A stretch of 64,000 bases of DNA from Chitinispirillales bacterium (GTDB taxonomy: Bacteria; Fibrobacterota; Chitinivibrionia; Chitinivibrionales; Chitinispirillaceae), in contig JAITFI010000033.1 in assembly GCA_031281485.1 (NCBI GenBank), positions 1 to 64,000 on the forward strand, read 5' to 3'. The notes below the pieces were generated by a model. It made no database searches. It was not told the DNA's origin and saw nothing but the letters and a program-made list of their open reading frames with translations. This document shows positions 36,310 through 43,909 of this stretch, piece by piece; positions within the stretch are counted from its first letter, which is position 1; every line of letters begins with the position of its first letter. Both the position numbers and the translations under genes were made by a program.

Positions 36310-36381
36310 GGTATGCTCCTTTAAATCACGGCATCGCCGCGTGTGGTGATTTATTATCAATATTACCGTACATTCGGCTTC

Positions 36382-36503
36382 TCACAACTCCAAATCCCCC
36401 CTAAAATACTCAATAGTCTTAACAAGCCCCTCCTTCAACCTTACTTTTGGCTCCCACCCTAATCTCTCCTTGGCCAGCGTGATATCCAGCTGCCTTTGTT
36501 TTT
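36382..36503 (-). pseudogene. Truncated 3' end of a UDP-glucuronate decarboxylase gene (fragment 1)
   Basis: About 40 codons match the C-terminus of the intact gene at 41452-42393 (…[23 protein letters not shown]-stop). Similarity extends about 30 bases past the stop codon. Seven codons differ in this stretch, four of them silently. The match ends near 36495-36505, where the 34-bp hairpin repeat at 36498-36531 begins. No start or remaining body is present, so it cannot be functional. Confidence 0.85.
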
Positions 36504-36531
36504 GGAAAAAATTACAAAAACTTTTGGATTT
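36498..36531. repeat. 34-bp exact copy of the ATPase-leader hairpin repeat
   Basis: Identical to 34206-34239. It forms the stem GTTTTTG / CAAAAAC around a 10-base loop. It touches the broken end of decarboxylase fragment 1 on one side and the stop codon region of the TPR gene on the other. Confidence 0.85.
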
Positions 36532-36536
36532 ATTTA

Positions 36537-37451
36537 TCACGAATCGACGATCCCGTATGTTCTCGCCAAAAAATCATTATAACCGTTTGGTTTGTCATGG
36601 TTTATTTTTGACGCTGCAAACATATCCTTAAGCGCATGCATCTTGTCCCCGCTAAATTCGTATGCCATCGCGCGCTCATAGTAGAGATCGGCATTCTTCC
36701 TGCCGCTCAATATGATCGCGTTTGTCAGGTCTTTGATCGCCGCGTCGTAATTTTTGCTTTCGCGATTGGCTTTCCCGCGCCATGTGTAAGCGTAGAGTTT
36801 CTCATTATCGCCTATCTCAATTGTTTTCGTAAAATCGTTCACCGCCTCGCCGTAATTTTCGTTTTTGTAATGGGCCACCCCGCGAGACATATAATTTGTG
36901 GCAGCTCCGGCATCAGACAGCTCAATCGCCTTTGTCAGATCGCCGATGGCGTTTTCGAAATCCTGATTTCCGAGGTAGGCTGTTCCGCGCCTTGAGTAAT
37001 ATTCGGCATCTTTTCCGCCCTCCAATTCGATCGCCTTTGTTAGATCGCTAATCGCCTCGTCAAACTTCATGAGCGTGAGATAGACCGTACCGCGCCAAAA
37101 ATAACCGGCGTACGCTTTCCCGTCATCCAATTCAATCACCCTCGTCAAATCGCTAATCGCCTTGTTAACGTTTTTGGTCTCAAAATAAGCCCTGCCGCGC
37201 CAGACGTAATCGTCCCCTATTTCGGTATTCCGCAATTCAATCAGTTTTGTCAAATCCTTTATAGCGCAGGGGAAGTTTTTGTCACAAAAGTAAGCCCCGC
37301 TACGTAAGAAATAGTCTTCGAGACGGTCATGCCCCCTAAGCTCAATCGCCTTCGTCAGAGCGACAATCGCGTTCTTATGATTTCCGCTCCGAACATAAGA
37401 CTCTCCGCGACGAAGATATTCATCCGCTTCTATTTCATTTAATTTTCTCAT
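36537..37451 (-). CDS. TPR-repeat protein
   Basis: About 304 residues made almost wholly of seven to eight tetratricopeptide-like repeats with an unusual 37-38 residue period, each with a core like [27 protein letters not shown]. No signal peptide, so it is cytoplasmic. The start is unclear: the ATG at 37451 has a weak AGAAAGTGA upstream and begins at the first repeat, while the ATG at 37490 has no ribosome site. The DLTKAIEL-type repeats recall Sel1/TPR scaffold proteins. Partner unknown. It is encoded directly after the PD-(D/E)XK-like gene. Confidence 0.75.
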   Translation of the reverse strand: MRKLNEIEADEYLRRGESYVRSGNHKNAIVALTKAIELRGHDRLEDYFLRSGAYFCDKNFPCAIKDLTKLIELRNTEIGDDYVWRGRAYFETKNVNKAISDLTRVIELDDGKAYAGYFWRGTVYLTLMKFDEAISDLTKAIELEGGKDAEYYSRRGTAYLGNQDFENAIGDLTKAIELSDAGAATNYMSRGVAHYKNENYGEAVNDFTKTIEIGDNEKLYAYTWRGKANRESKNYDAAIKDLTNAIILSGRKNADLYYERAMAYEFSGDKMHALKDMFAASKINHDKPNGYNDFLARTYGIVDS

Positions 37452-37518
37452 AATAAGATCACTTTCTTTTGACCAACTATTCGACAACATCCGTTGAAGG
37501 ACGGTTATAGATAATCGT

Positions 37519-38133
37519 TTACCACGTACCTACCTCATCCGGCGCTTTTACATCGATTTTTTCGGTATCTTCGTTGATGTCTATCAAGTACATACCGCTC
37601 TTGGCGGCGAGTTCGCGAGCCTCTTCATCGAAACCTATGCCGGCTACGGCGGCGTACATGGTTTTGCCGGTCATACCCGTTATACGCTCTTTTTTGCGCA
37701 ATATTTCTAAGCGTTTCAGGTGCCTCTCCACCCATTTTTTTGAAACCTGTGTCTTTACCTCTACCACCATAACCTCGTCGCAATTTTCAAGCAGCAGGTC
37801 TACTTCCGTCAATGTGCTACCGTCGGTGTCGGAGTATTCTTTTCCGGACGAGGCCATCGTGAAAGTGTGCCTAAAGGCATTCATCTTTTCCTTTACTCCC
37901 GGAATGACAATCATTTCCACAATCTCGCCGATGCTGTTGTTCAGCCCGCCCATATTCTTTTCCAGACGCTGCATCAAACGCTCTGTTTCTTTATGGGTTT
38001 CTGCCAGCTCTTTCCGGGTCGCCTCCCACTCTCTCTGACTTTCCGCACGGCTTTCCTCCCACTTTTTTTGGCTTTCCACCATTGTCACGCCAAGTTGGGC
38101 TACAATGTCTTCTAATGTTGTCATGCTTGTCAT
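37519..38133 (-). CDS. Coiled-coil protein with PD-(D/E)XK-like domain (DUF3782-like)
   Basis: 204 residues. A long charged coiled coil (about 15-65, with repeated ESQ/KKWEE and RKELAETHKET) is followed by a nuclease-like domain: TEVDLLLENCDEVMVVEVKT gives the Asp and Glu-x-Lys of a PD-(D/E)XK core (about 108-127). Proteins of this type (DUF3782 and kin) are common as multicopy genes in cyanobacteria, archaea and gut anaerobes, with unknown roles. The ATG has GGGGGAG upstream. A remnant of a second copy's 3' end lies at 35543-35575. Confidence 0.75.
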   Translation of the reverse strand: MTSMTTLEDIVAQLGVTMVESQKKWEESRAESQREWEATRKELAETHKETERLMQRLEKNMGGLNNSIGEIVEMIVIPGVKEKMNAFRHTFTMASSGKEYSDTDGSTLTEVDLLLENCDEVMVVEVKTQVSKKWVERHLKRLEILRKKERITGMTGKTMYAAVAGIGFDEEARELAAKSGMYLIDINEDTEKIDVKAPDEVGTW

Positions 38134-38316
38134 TTTGACACTCCCCCTTAATTAGGTTAATACGCCGAATACAGCCGCCTGCCGCGACGGACTGCCCCGC
38201 ATATATACTTAAATATAATAAATTTTAGGCGCGGTTGCAAATTTTTTAATTGGAGATAGGATTTGTGGGGAAATAATAACACGAGATTCAGCGTCCAAAA
38301 AATGCCATAAAACGCT

Positions 38317-39342
38317 TCAAAAAGGCTGTTTTGGCGGCATGGACACGGCGGTTATGTTTTTAAAAGTTTTCCAACCGGCGGCTTGACGATAGGCGTCAAT
38401 GCTGTTTTGAGGCACATTTACGACGCAAGACATATATTTTACGCCGTCAAACGCCGCTAACTCCAGCCGGGGCGGGACAGGATTTCTGCATGTTACGGCG
38501 GCAAGGCGGCCGCAATTCGAAAACGCGCTGTTTCCTATAGACGCCACGCTGTTGGGAATGGTTAAGGCGCTTAGGTTATTGCTGCCTGAAAACGCGGATT
38601 TTCCTATAGACATTACTCCATCCTCAACAACTATATTGGTAATGGCGCTTTTGTTTTTGCTCCAAAGGTACATGGCGTTGTCTTTCATATTCCCGTTGCC
38701 GCGAACGATAAACGTCCCATCGGCCAATAAATCGGCGGCGACGGTTCCGACCGCCGCGCCGCAATCCCACGTCGCAACGATCTTGGGCGGTTCGGACGAC
38801 GAATAGGCGGACTGAAGCGCGCCGTTTGAGGCTATCGGACGGACAGGCTTAGACTCCTTAAACATCTTCCTCACCACTTCGTCCGACACTTGTTCGAGAT
38901 CGTCCATCGATTTCAACGGACTGTTGGCGTCGCCGATAAACGCGACCACCGCCGTCTCCACGTCTATTATGCGGGCAGAAACCTGAAATCCCCCGAAAGC
39001 CGGCGTTATGTCGGCCGCGCACACATATCTGACGCCGTATTGTTTGCCCAGCGCGCTGATTTGGCTGTCGTCTATCGCGCCGCTGCGTTGTTTCGCCTGC
39101 TCCTTGTCTATTTCGGCCAAAAATACATCGGAACGCTCTATGGCGATGAAATGGCCCCTTTCAACGAGAGCGGAGAGAATCCGCGTGCCGAGCGCTTTCT
39201 TCTCGTCTTTATGAACGCCGACGCCGCCGGTTACGTAAACGGCGATCTTCGGCAGGCTTTGCGTATATGCCGTTACGCTCACGAACATGATTATAAAAAG
39301 AAATACCGAACTTCTCACGTTTTTACGCTTTGCGGCGGCCAT
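38317..39342 (-). CDS. Secreted LpoB/CsgG-like domain + BspA-type leucine-rich repeat protein
   Basis: 341 residues. An N-terminal signal segment (about 10-28) is followed by the shared LpoB/CsgG-like domain (about 30-165: KIAVYVTGGVGVHKDEKKAL, FIAIERSDVFLAEI, KQYGVRYVCAADI, SARIIDVETA). A linker leads to a BspA-type LRR_5 region (about 190-320) with NIVVEDGVMSIGKSAFSG and LTIPNSVASIGNSAFSNC. BspA repeats mediate binding at the cell surface in other bacteria. It is the sixth family member, some 9 kb from the others. A ribosome site AAGGAT is present. Confidence 0.82.
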   Translation of the reverse strand: MAAAKRKNVRSSVFLFIIMFVSVTAYTQSLPKIAVYVTGGVGVHKDEKKALGTRILSALVERGHFIAIERSDVFLAEIDKEQAKQRSGAIDDSQISALGKQYGVRYVCAADITPAFGGFQVSARIIDVETAVVAFIGDANSPLKSMDDLEQVSDEVVRKMFKESKPVRPIASNGALQSAYSSSEPPKIVATWDCGAAVGTVAADLLADGTFIVRGNGNMKDNAMYLWSKNKSAITNIVVEDGVMSIGKSAFSGSNNLSALTIPNSVASIGNSAFSNCGRLAAVTCRNPVPPRLELAAFDGVKYMSCVVNVPQNSIDAYRQAAGWKTFKNITAVSMPPKQPF

Positions 39343-39447
39343 TATCTCTATCCTTTATGATTTTTTGACGACGGTAGCGGTTGAATTTATCAACCGCTAC
39401 AATTTTTACGCGAACTCAGACAAAACGTATTCTGGAACGATTAAACA

Positions 39448-39936
39448 TCAGTAGCCGGAAAGCCCCCGTAAATCCTGCTTAATCGTCTCCAATACTCTCG
39501 TGTCACAGCCTAAAATCCAGCTTCCGTTTATCATTTTCTCAGCCTCCGAGTTCACCTCTATCTTACTTCTTTGCGGCGACAGTTTTATAGTGATTTTGGA
39601 ACGATAGTCTTCCGTAACTTGGATTTGACCGGTAGTCGTAACTGTGCGGTTAGTCCACTTCGTACGTATGTAGCCGGATTCTTTCGAAAGCATCTCTATC
39701 TCGTACTTTCTGGATACGAGGCTAACAACATCGTCATATAGCACGTTGTAATCAACCCTGTCCGAAATAGGGATGCTCGCCCAGCCCGCCTCGGCGCAAG
39801 AAGTCTCCCAGCCTAATTTGGGTCCGCTGTTGGATTGTTGATTGTTTGAACCCTCCAACAATTCCATACATGACGTTAATGCGCCAGCGACAACCGCCGC
39901 CGCAACCGCCGCCAACAAAAAACGTACTGTTTTCAT
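39448..39936 (-). CDS. Lipoprotein of unknown function
   Basis: 162 residues with a signal peptide and lipobox GALTSC (Cys near 23). The mature protein (about 40-162) has a mixed alpha/beta pattern with YNVLYDDVVSLVSRKYEIEML and a beta-rich middle, like small envelope assembly proteins, but I do not recognise the family. AGGAGGAG lies upstream of the ATG. A run of 17 G (C on the coding strand) lies about 265 bases upstream. It may be transcribed with the LRR protein gene, 105 bases downstream. Confidence 0.75.
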   Translation of the reverse strand: MKTVRFLLAAVAAAVVAGALTSCMELLEGSNNQQSNSGPKLGWETSCAEAGWASIPISDRVDYNVLYDDVVSLVSRKYEIEMLSKESGYIRTKWTNRTVTTTGQIQVTEDYRSKITIKLSPQRSKIEVNSEAEKMINGSWILGCDTRVLETIKQDLRGLSGY

Positions 39937-40531
39937 AACAGACTCCTCCTAAAAATTAAAATGTTTATGGGTGTATTTATTGATTTCACGCGAGCAATGC
40001 CGAATGTAAGACATAAATTGACTAATATAATATTGAAATATATGCACGTTGACGCACGGTATGTCAACACAATATGCCATGCCATAGGCATAGTCCGGCA
40101 TATTATGCAATCTCCGTAACTTATTGATTTTTCTAGGATTACATTGATACTGCGAAAGAATGAATGTGTTTTGACTTTTGTGATTGTATGTATATATTGG
40201 GGGGGGGGGGGGGGGATTCGCCGGTTGGCATACGCCTAGCAAAAACTGCGCCGCCGCCCACGGCGCACACAGAACACGCCGCCATTGACGTCGCAAATGA
40301 CGCTGACGCAACCAAAAGTCCAAAAACGACCGGCGTAGCTACCATACTATCTACCCTTACCCATCCACCCGCAAAAAAGCTTCCGAAGCTATTCATACGT
40401 CACATACGTACATACTATAATATATATCGGCGGCAGAAAAAAATCAAGTTTTTTTTAAAAAATGTTAAAAATCGAAAAATACCCCCGTATATGGTTAATT
40501 CTTTATCAATCCTACCCATGTACTAGTCTCC
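39937..40531. other. Intergenic region with G17 tract, no supported gene
   Basis: 595 bases. Contents: an AT-rich stretch next to the lipoprotein gene, the G17 run at 40199-40215, a GC-rich patch (40216-40400) in which a minus-strand frame with a short hydrophobic segment runs into the tract, and an A/T-rich block at 40410-40480. The hydrophobic frame starts at an ATG near 40339 and has AAGGG upstream, but I do not call it a gene. Confidence 0.5.
40199..40215 (-). repeat. Poly-G tract (17 G; C on the minus strand)
   Basis: Seventeen G in a row on the plus strand, hence 17 C on the coding strand of the lipoprotein gene whose start is at 39936. It is the longest of three such tracts in the window. 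Confidence 0.9.
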
Positions 40532-40692
40532 TCACAGTTCCAAATCCCCCTTAAAATACTCAATCGTCTTAACCAATCCGTCTTTCAACCCGATTTTCGT
40601 CTCCCACCCTAACCGTTCTTTGGCCAGCGTTATGTCCGGCTGCCGCTGTTTCGGATCGTCGGACGGCAAACGGTTGATAAACGATTTTCGAC
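40532..40692 (-). pseudogene. Truncated 3' end of a UDP-glucuronate decarboxylase gene (fragment 2)
   Basis: About 53 codons correspond to the C-terminus of the gene at 41452-42393. Comparing codon by codon with the intact gene over the first 45 codons from the stop, I count 16 differing codons, of which 13 are silent and two of the other three conservative (Arg/Lys, Val/Ile). A one-base insertion near 40667 breaks the frame in the last 20 or so bases. The match stops at about 40692, six bases before the stop codon of the PIN toxin gene. Confidence 0.88.
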
Positions 40693-40697
40693 AGAAT

Positions 40698-41108
40698 TCA
40701 GCCGCCCGCGACGTCCAAGTAGTCCCGAGCGTTCACGATTTTGATCCCGCCGTACTCTTTGAGGTCCAACAGGTCGCGGTCGCCTGATATGATGTAGCCG
40801 GCTCCGGCGGCGAGGGCGCATTCTATGTACTTGTCGTCACGGCGGTCCCTACAGACACCCATGACCCTATGTTCGGGGGAGATAGTAACGATTTTTCCGA
40901 TTTTTTTTATGTATGCCACAAAAGAAACGACATGATCCTCGCTGCGACCGAACTTCGGTTTTCTGAACGTCCGATCGATTTCATCCAAAATAGCGTCCGA
41001 TATGAATAACGTATCCGATCTGTCGGCAACCCTATTAACGACTGTTTCGGGAATCCCGTCCCAGATAAGCGCGGAAATAAACATATTAGCGTCAATAACG
41101 ATTTTCAT
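40698..41108 (-). CDS. PIN-domain toxin (PIN_3-like)
   Basis: 136 residues. The start at 41108 begins the fold ([16 protein letters not shown]) and overlaps the antitoxin gene by four bases (ATGA). PIN acidic residues: Asp in VIDANMF, Glu in ILDEIDRTF, Asp in [15 protein letters not shown], Asp in ISGDRDLL. This matches the family of putative toxin-antitoxin toxin components of PIN type, RNases held in check by a partner. It forms a pair with the ribbon-helix-helix-like protein upstream and lies between the intact decarboxylase gene and its second fragment. Confidence 0.87.
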   Translation of the reverse strand: MKIVIDANMFISALIWDGIPETVVNRVADRSDTLFISDAILDEIDRTFRKPKFGRSEDHVVSFVAYIKKIGKIVTISPEHRVMGVCRDRRDDKYIECALAAGAGYIISGDRDLLDLKEYGGIKIVNARDYLDVAGG

Positions 41109-41341
41109 TTTCTTCGCGTGGCTTCCTCTTCGCGGCATTTCTTGATTTCCTCTCTGACATCCTCTTCGGTAATACCCGTAGCCGCTAGTTCCCGTCCCCA
41201 CTGACGCATACGCTCCCACTCTTTTTTGAGCAGATAGACCTCAATTGCCCGATCAACGATCTCTTCGCGGCTGCGCTCCTCTTTTTTAGCGAACTCATCT
41301 ACTTCCAGCAACCGATCATCAGCTACCGTTAACGTCGCCAT
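41105..41341 (-). CDS. Ribbon-helix-helix antitoxin (CopG-like)
   Basis: 78 residues. The N-terminus MATLTVADDRLLEVDEFAKKEERSREEIVDRAIE (split here: a beta strand, then two helices) fits an RHH DNA-binding fold, and the C-terminal charged helix would wrap the toxin. AAAGGAGG precedes the ATG. It is expected to bind its own promoter and the PIN protein encoded next. The pair sits as a compact 650-base cargo beside the decarboxylase gene. Confidence 0.83.
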   Translation of the reverse strand: MATLTVADDRLLEVDEFAKKEERSREEIVDRAIEVYLLKKEWERMRQWGRELAATGITEEDVREEIKKCREEEATRRK

Positions 41342-41451
41342 AACGCCTCCTTTTAATATGGGTTATAGACCGAAGCACATTAATAATATAAATCGCGGCA
41401 TGACCCGTCGCAGGTAATTTTTTATCAATATCCTGCCGCGCGCTCGGCTTC

Positions 41452-42393
41452 TCACAACTCCAAATCCCCCCTAAAATACTCAATAGTCTTAACAAGCCCG
41501 TCCTTCAACCCGACTTTCGGCTCCCACCCCAACCTCTCCTTGGCCAGCGTGATATCCGGCTGCCGCTGTTTCGGGTCGTCGGACGGCAGCGGTTGATAAA
41601 CGATTTTCGACTTGCTACCGGTCAGGCTTATCACCTCTTCCGCCAATTGCTTTATCGTAAACTCGCCGGGATTACCGATATTGACCGGCCCTACGGTGTC
41701 GTCCGCGTTCATCAGGCTTATCATTCCGTCAATCAGATCGTCCACGTAGCAGAACGACCGCGTCTGCGAGCCGTCGCCATAGATCGTTATATCGTTCCCT
41801 TTAAGCGCTTGCACGATGAAGTTCGACACCACGCGGCCGTCGTTCGGGTGCATACGCGGGCCGTAGGTATTGAAGATGCGCATAACCCTTATGTCAACCT
41901 TGTTCATACGGTGGTAATCGAAAAACAGCGTTTCCGCCACCCTCTTCCCCTCGTCGTAGCACGACCGTACGCCTATGGGGTTGACGTTGCCCCAATAGCT
42001 CTCCTTTTGCGGGTGTTCGTGGGGGTCGCCGTAGACTTCCGACGTCGACGCCTGCAGCACGCGCGCCCTTACGCGCTTCGCCAGACCCAGTACGTTGATC
42101 GCGCCCATAACGGAGGTCTTGATCGTCTTCACGGCGTTGTACTGGTAGTGGACGGGGGAAGCGGGGCACGCTAAGTTGTAGATTTGGTCGACTTCCACGT
42201 AGACGGGGAAGGTCACGTCGTGGCGCAGGAGTTCGAAATTGTGACGGTCGAATAGGCGCTCCACGTTCTTCTTGCGTCCTGTGAAGTAGTTATCCAGGCA
42301 TATCACGTCGTGCCCCTGCCCCACTAACTTCTCGCACAAATGCGAGCCCAGGAAACCGGCGCCGCCGGTCACCAAAATTCGTTTTGTTTTCAT
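41452..42393 (-). CDS. UDP-glucuronate decarboxylase (UDP-xylose synthase), SDR family
   Basis: 313 residues. An extended SDR enzyme with the NAD motif [35 protein letters not shown], and the active-site region [14 protein letters not shown] (Tyr-x3-Lys, as in UXS enzymes), then [10 protein letters not shown] and RSFCYVDDL. It converts UDP-glucuronate to UDP-xylose for surface polysaccharides. The ATG at 42393 has AAAGGCGG upstream; earlier ATGs at 42414 and 42411 do not fit. It follows a PfkB kinase gene. Two truncated copies of its 3' end lie downstream (40532-40692, 36382-36503). Confidence 0.9.
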   Translation of the reverse strand: MKTKRILVTGGAGFLGSHLCEKLVGQGHDVICLDNYFTGRKKNVERLFDRHNFELLRHDVTFPVYVEVDQIYNLACPASPVHYQYNAVKTIKTSVMGAINVLGLAKRVRARVLQASTSEVYGDPHEHPQKESYWGNVNPIGVRSCYDEGKRVAETLFFDYHRMNKVDIRVMRIFNTYGPRMHPNDGRVVSNFIVQALKGNDITIYGDGSQTRSFCYVDDLIDGMISLMNADDTVGPVNIGNPGEFTIKQLAEEVISLTGSKSKIVYQPLPSDDPKQRQPDITLAKERLGWEPKVGLKDGLVKTIEYFRGDLEL

Positions 42394-42410
42394 TACCGTT
42401 CCGCCTTTCA

Positions 42411-43343
42411 TCATATACCCCTGATCTCAACACCCTCCATCAACTGCCAGACCTCATCCAGCGTGACGATCCCCGGCCCCTCGTGCAGGCTTTTCGACGA
42501 CCCGCACGCTACCGCCATCCTGCACATCTCCGCGAAGGCGAAGCTGCGTTTTTGCGCCACCAGCACTCCGGCGGCGAAGGCGTCGCCGCACCCTACCGTG
42601 TCGACCGTCTTTATATCCGGCGGGGAGCAGAGGAGGCACTGTTCCTCGTGTATCGCTATCACCCCGTCTTGGCCCAGGGTTATGAAGACATACTCCACGC
42701 CCATGTCTATGAAACGCTTGCCGCACAACGCTATGTGGTGCACGCCCTTGATCTCTTCCTGATGGAAGAACTCTTGGAGCTCCGTCAGGTTCGGCGTGAT
42801 GACCCGCGGGGCGGCTCGCGCGCCGGTTTTGAGCGCCATGCCGCGTGTGTCTAAGAGGCAGCTCACGCCGATCTCTTTGAAGTCGCGTATCAGACGGGCG
42901 TAAACGTCGTCGTCAAAGCCACTGGGCAGGCTCCCGCTGAAGCACCAGTCAGCGCCGGCCTCCGCGTGCCCGGCCAGAAAGCGCAGGAAGTCCTCCTGAA
43001 GGCTGACCGGCAGCGCCGACGACGCGCTGTTTATGTGGGTGACGCAATCCGTCTGAGCGTCGTGCAGCGTGACGTTTACCCGCGTAACGCCCGGAGCCTC
43101 GTAGAGGAGCGACTTTATACCGTAATCGGCCAAGAAAGCCTCAAAACGGCGCATATCGTTCTTTGGAATAAGCCCGGCGACCGCCACCTCCTCGCCGAGC
43201 GTCTTGACCACCCGCGCCACGTTCAGCCCCTTGCCGGCCGGCACGGTGCGCGACTCGACGTCTAAGCGGGTTGCGCCCAACTCAAAGCCGTCCACGCGAT
43301 AGAAGGCGTCTATCACGGGGTTCAAAAGCGTGCATACTATCAT
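42411..43343 (-). CDS. PfkB-family sugar kinase (1-phosphofructokinase / LacC-like)
   Basis: 310 residues. It has the family features [15 protein letters not shown] near the N-terminus (about 38-52), [11 protein letters not shown] (about 138-148), and the C-terminal [15 protein letters not shown] with the catalytic Asp and the anion hole (GCGD in place of GAGD). The opening [15 protein letters not shown] is typical of 1-phosphofructokinases and tagatose-6-phosphate kinases, so the start at 43343 is preferred over 43403, which lacks a ribosome site. The substrate cannot be fixed. It may be in an operon with the decarboxylase gene. Confidence 0.85.
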   Translation of the reverse strand: MIVCTLLNPVIDAFYRVDGFELGATRLDVESRTVPAGKGLNVARVVKTLGEEVAVAGLIPKNDMRRFEAFLADYGIKSLLYEAPGVTRVNVTLHDAQTDCVTHINSASSALPVSLQEDFLRFLAGHAEAGADWCFSGSLPSGFDDDVYARLIRDFKEIGVSCLLDTRGMALKTGARAAPRVITPNLTELQEFFHQEEIKGVHHIALCGKRFIDMGVEYVFITLGQDGVIAIHEEQCLLCSPPDIKTVDTVGCGDAFAAGVLVAQKRSFAFAEMCRMAVACGSSKSLHEGPGIVTLDEVWQLMEGVEIRGI

Positions 43344-43581
43344 GCGGCCCCTGTCTTTGCCCTTGTAATCCGTTGATATCAACCTATTTAAAACCAACTC
43401 CATTAAAATAATATTTGCCGGACAAAAAGGGTTGGAAAATACGGCGCGCCTAAAATCAAAAGTCGAAAGAATAAATTTCCATCATCGCCCCGCCATAAAT
43501 TATATTAATAATTTGAACGAACGTTTGCTTATACCGACACGAATCGTCATACCATCGTAACATAAAAAAGGAGGGGCGACC

Positions 43582-43890
43582 TTGGCCATAGTAACCCCGG
43601 CAAAATTCAAAGGCAAAGAGGCGTTCTACGAAAAGATGCTGCGGATCTTCGTCAAAGACCCGTTGCCGCAGCAGTGGTTAAGTTTCGACCAGGCGGCGGC
43701 GGACGTCGAAAACACGAAAAAACTGGTCCACACTATCAAGGGAACCGCCGGAAACCTCGACATTGCCGATGTCTATCAGGCCGCGCTGCGGTTCGAGACG
43801 TCGCTGCGTGAAGGCGCGCCCGATAAGGAGTTGTACCAAGCTCTAATCGACGCGTGCGACGCCGTCAAAAAATCATTGCCGCCCGCATAA
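43582..43890 (+). CDS. Stand-alone HPt (histidine phosphotransfer) domain protein
   Basis: 102 residues, a four-helix bundle. The phosphorylatable His is in LVHTIKGTAGNLDI (about residue 53), in the usual HxxKG context. A TTG start is used, since AAAGGAGGGG lies five bases upstream. HPt proteins relay phosphate between response regulators. No histidine kinase or receiver is nearby. The gene lies 19 bases before the oxidoreductase alpha gene, so the two may be co-transcribed, an uncommon association. Confidence 0.82.
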   Translation: MAIVTPAKFKGKEAFYEKMLRIFVKDPLPQQWLSFDQAAADVENTKKLVHTIKGTAGNLDIADVYQAALRFETSLREGAPDKELYQALIDACDAVKKSLPPA

Positions 43891-43909
43891 CGGAGACGAC
43901 GACGACGCT

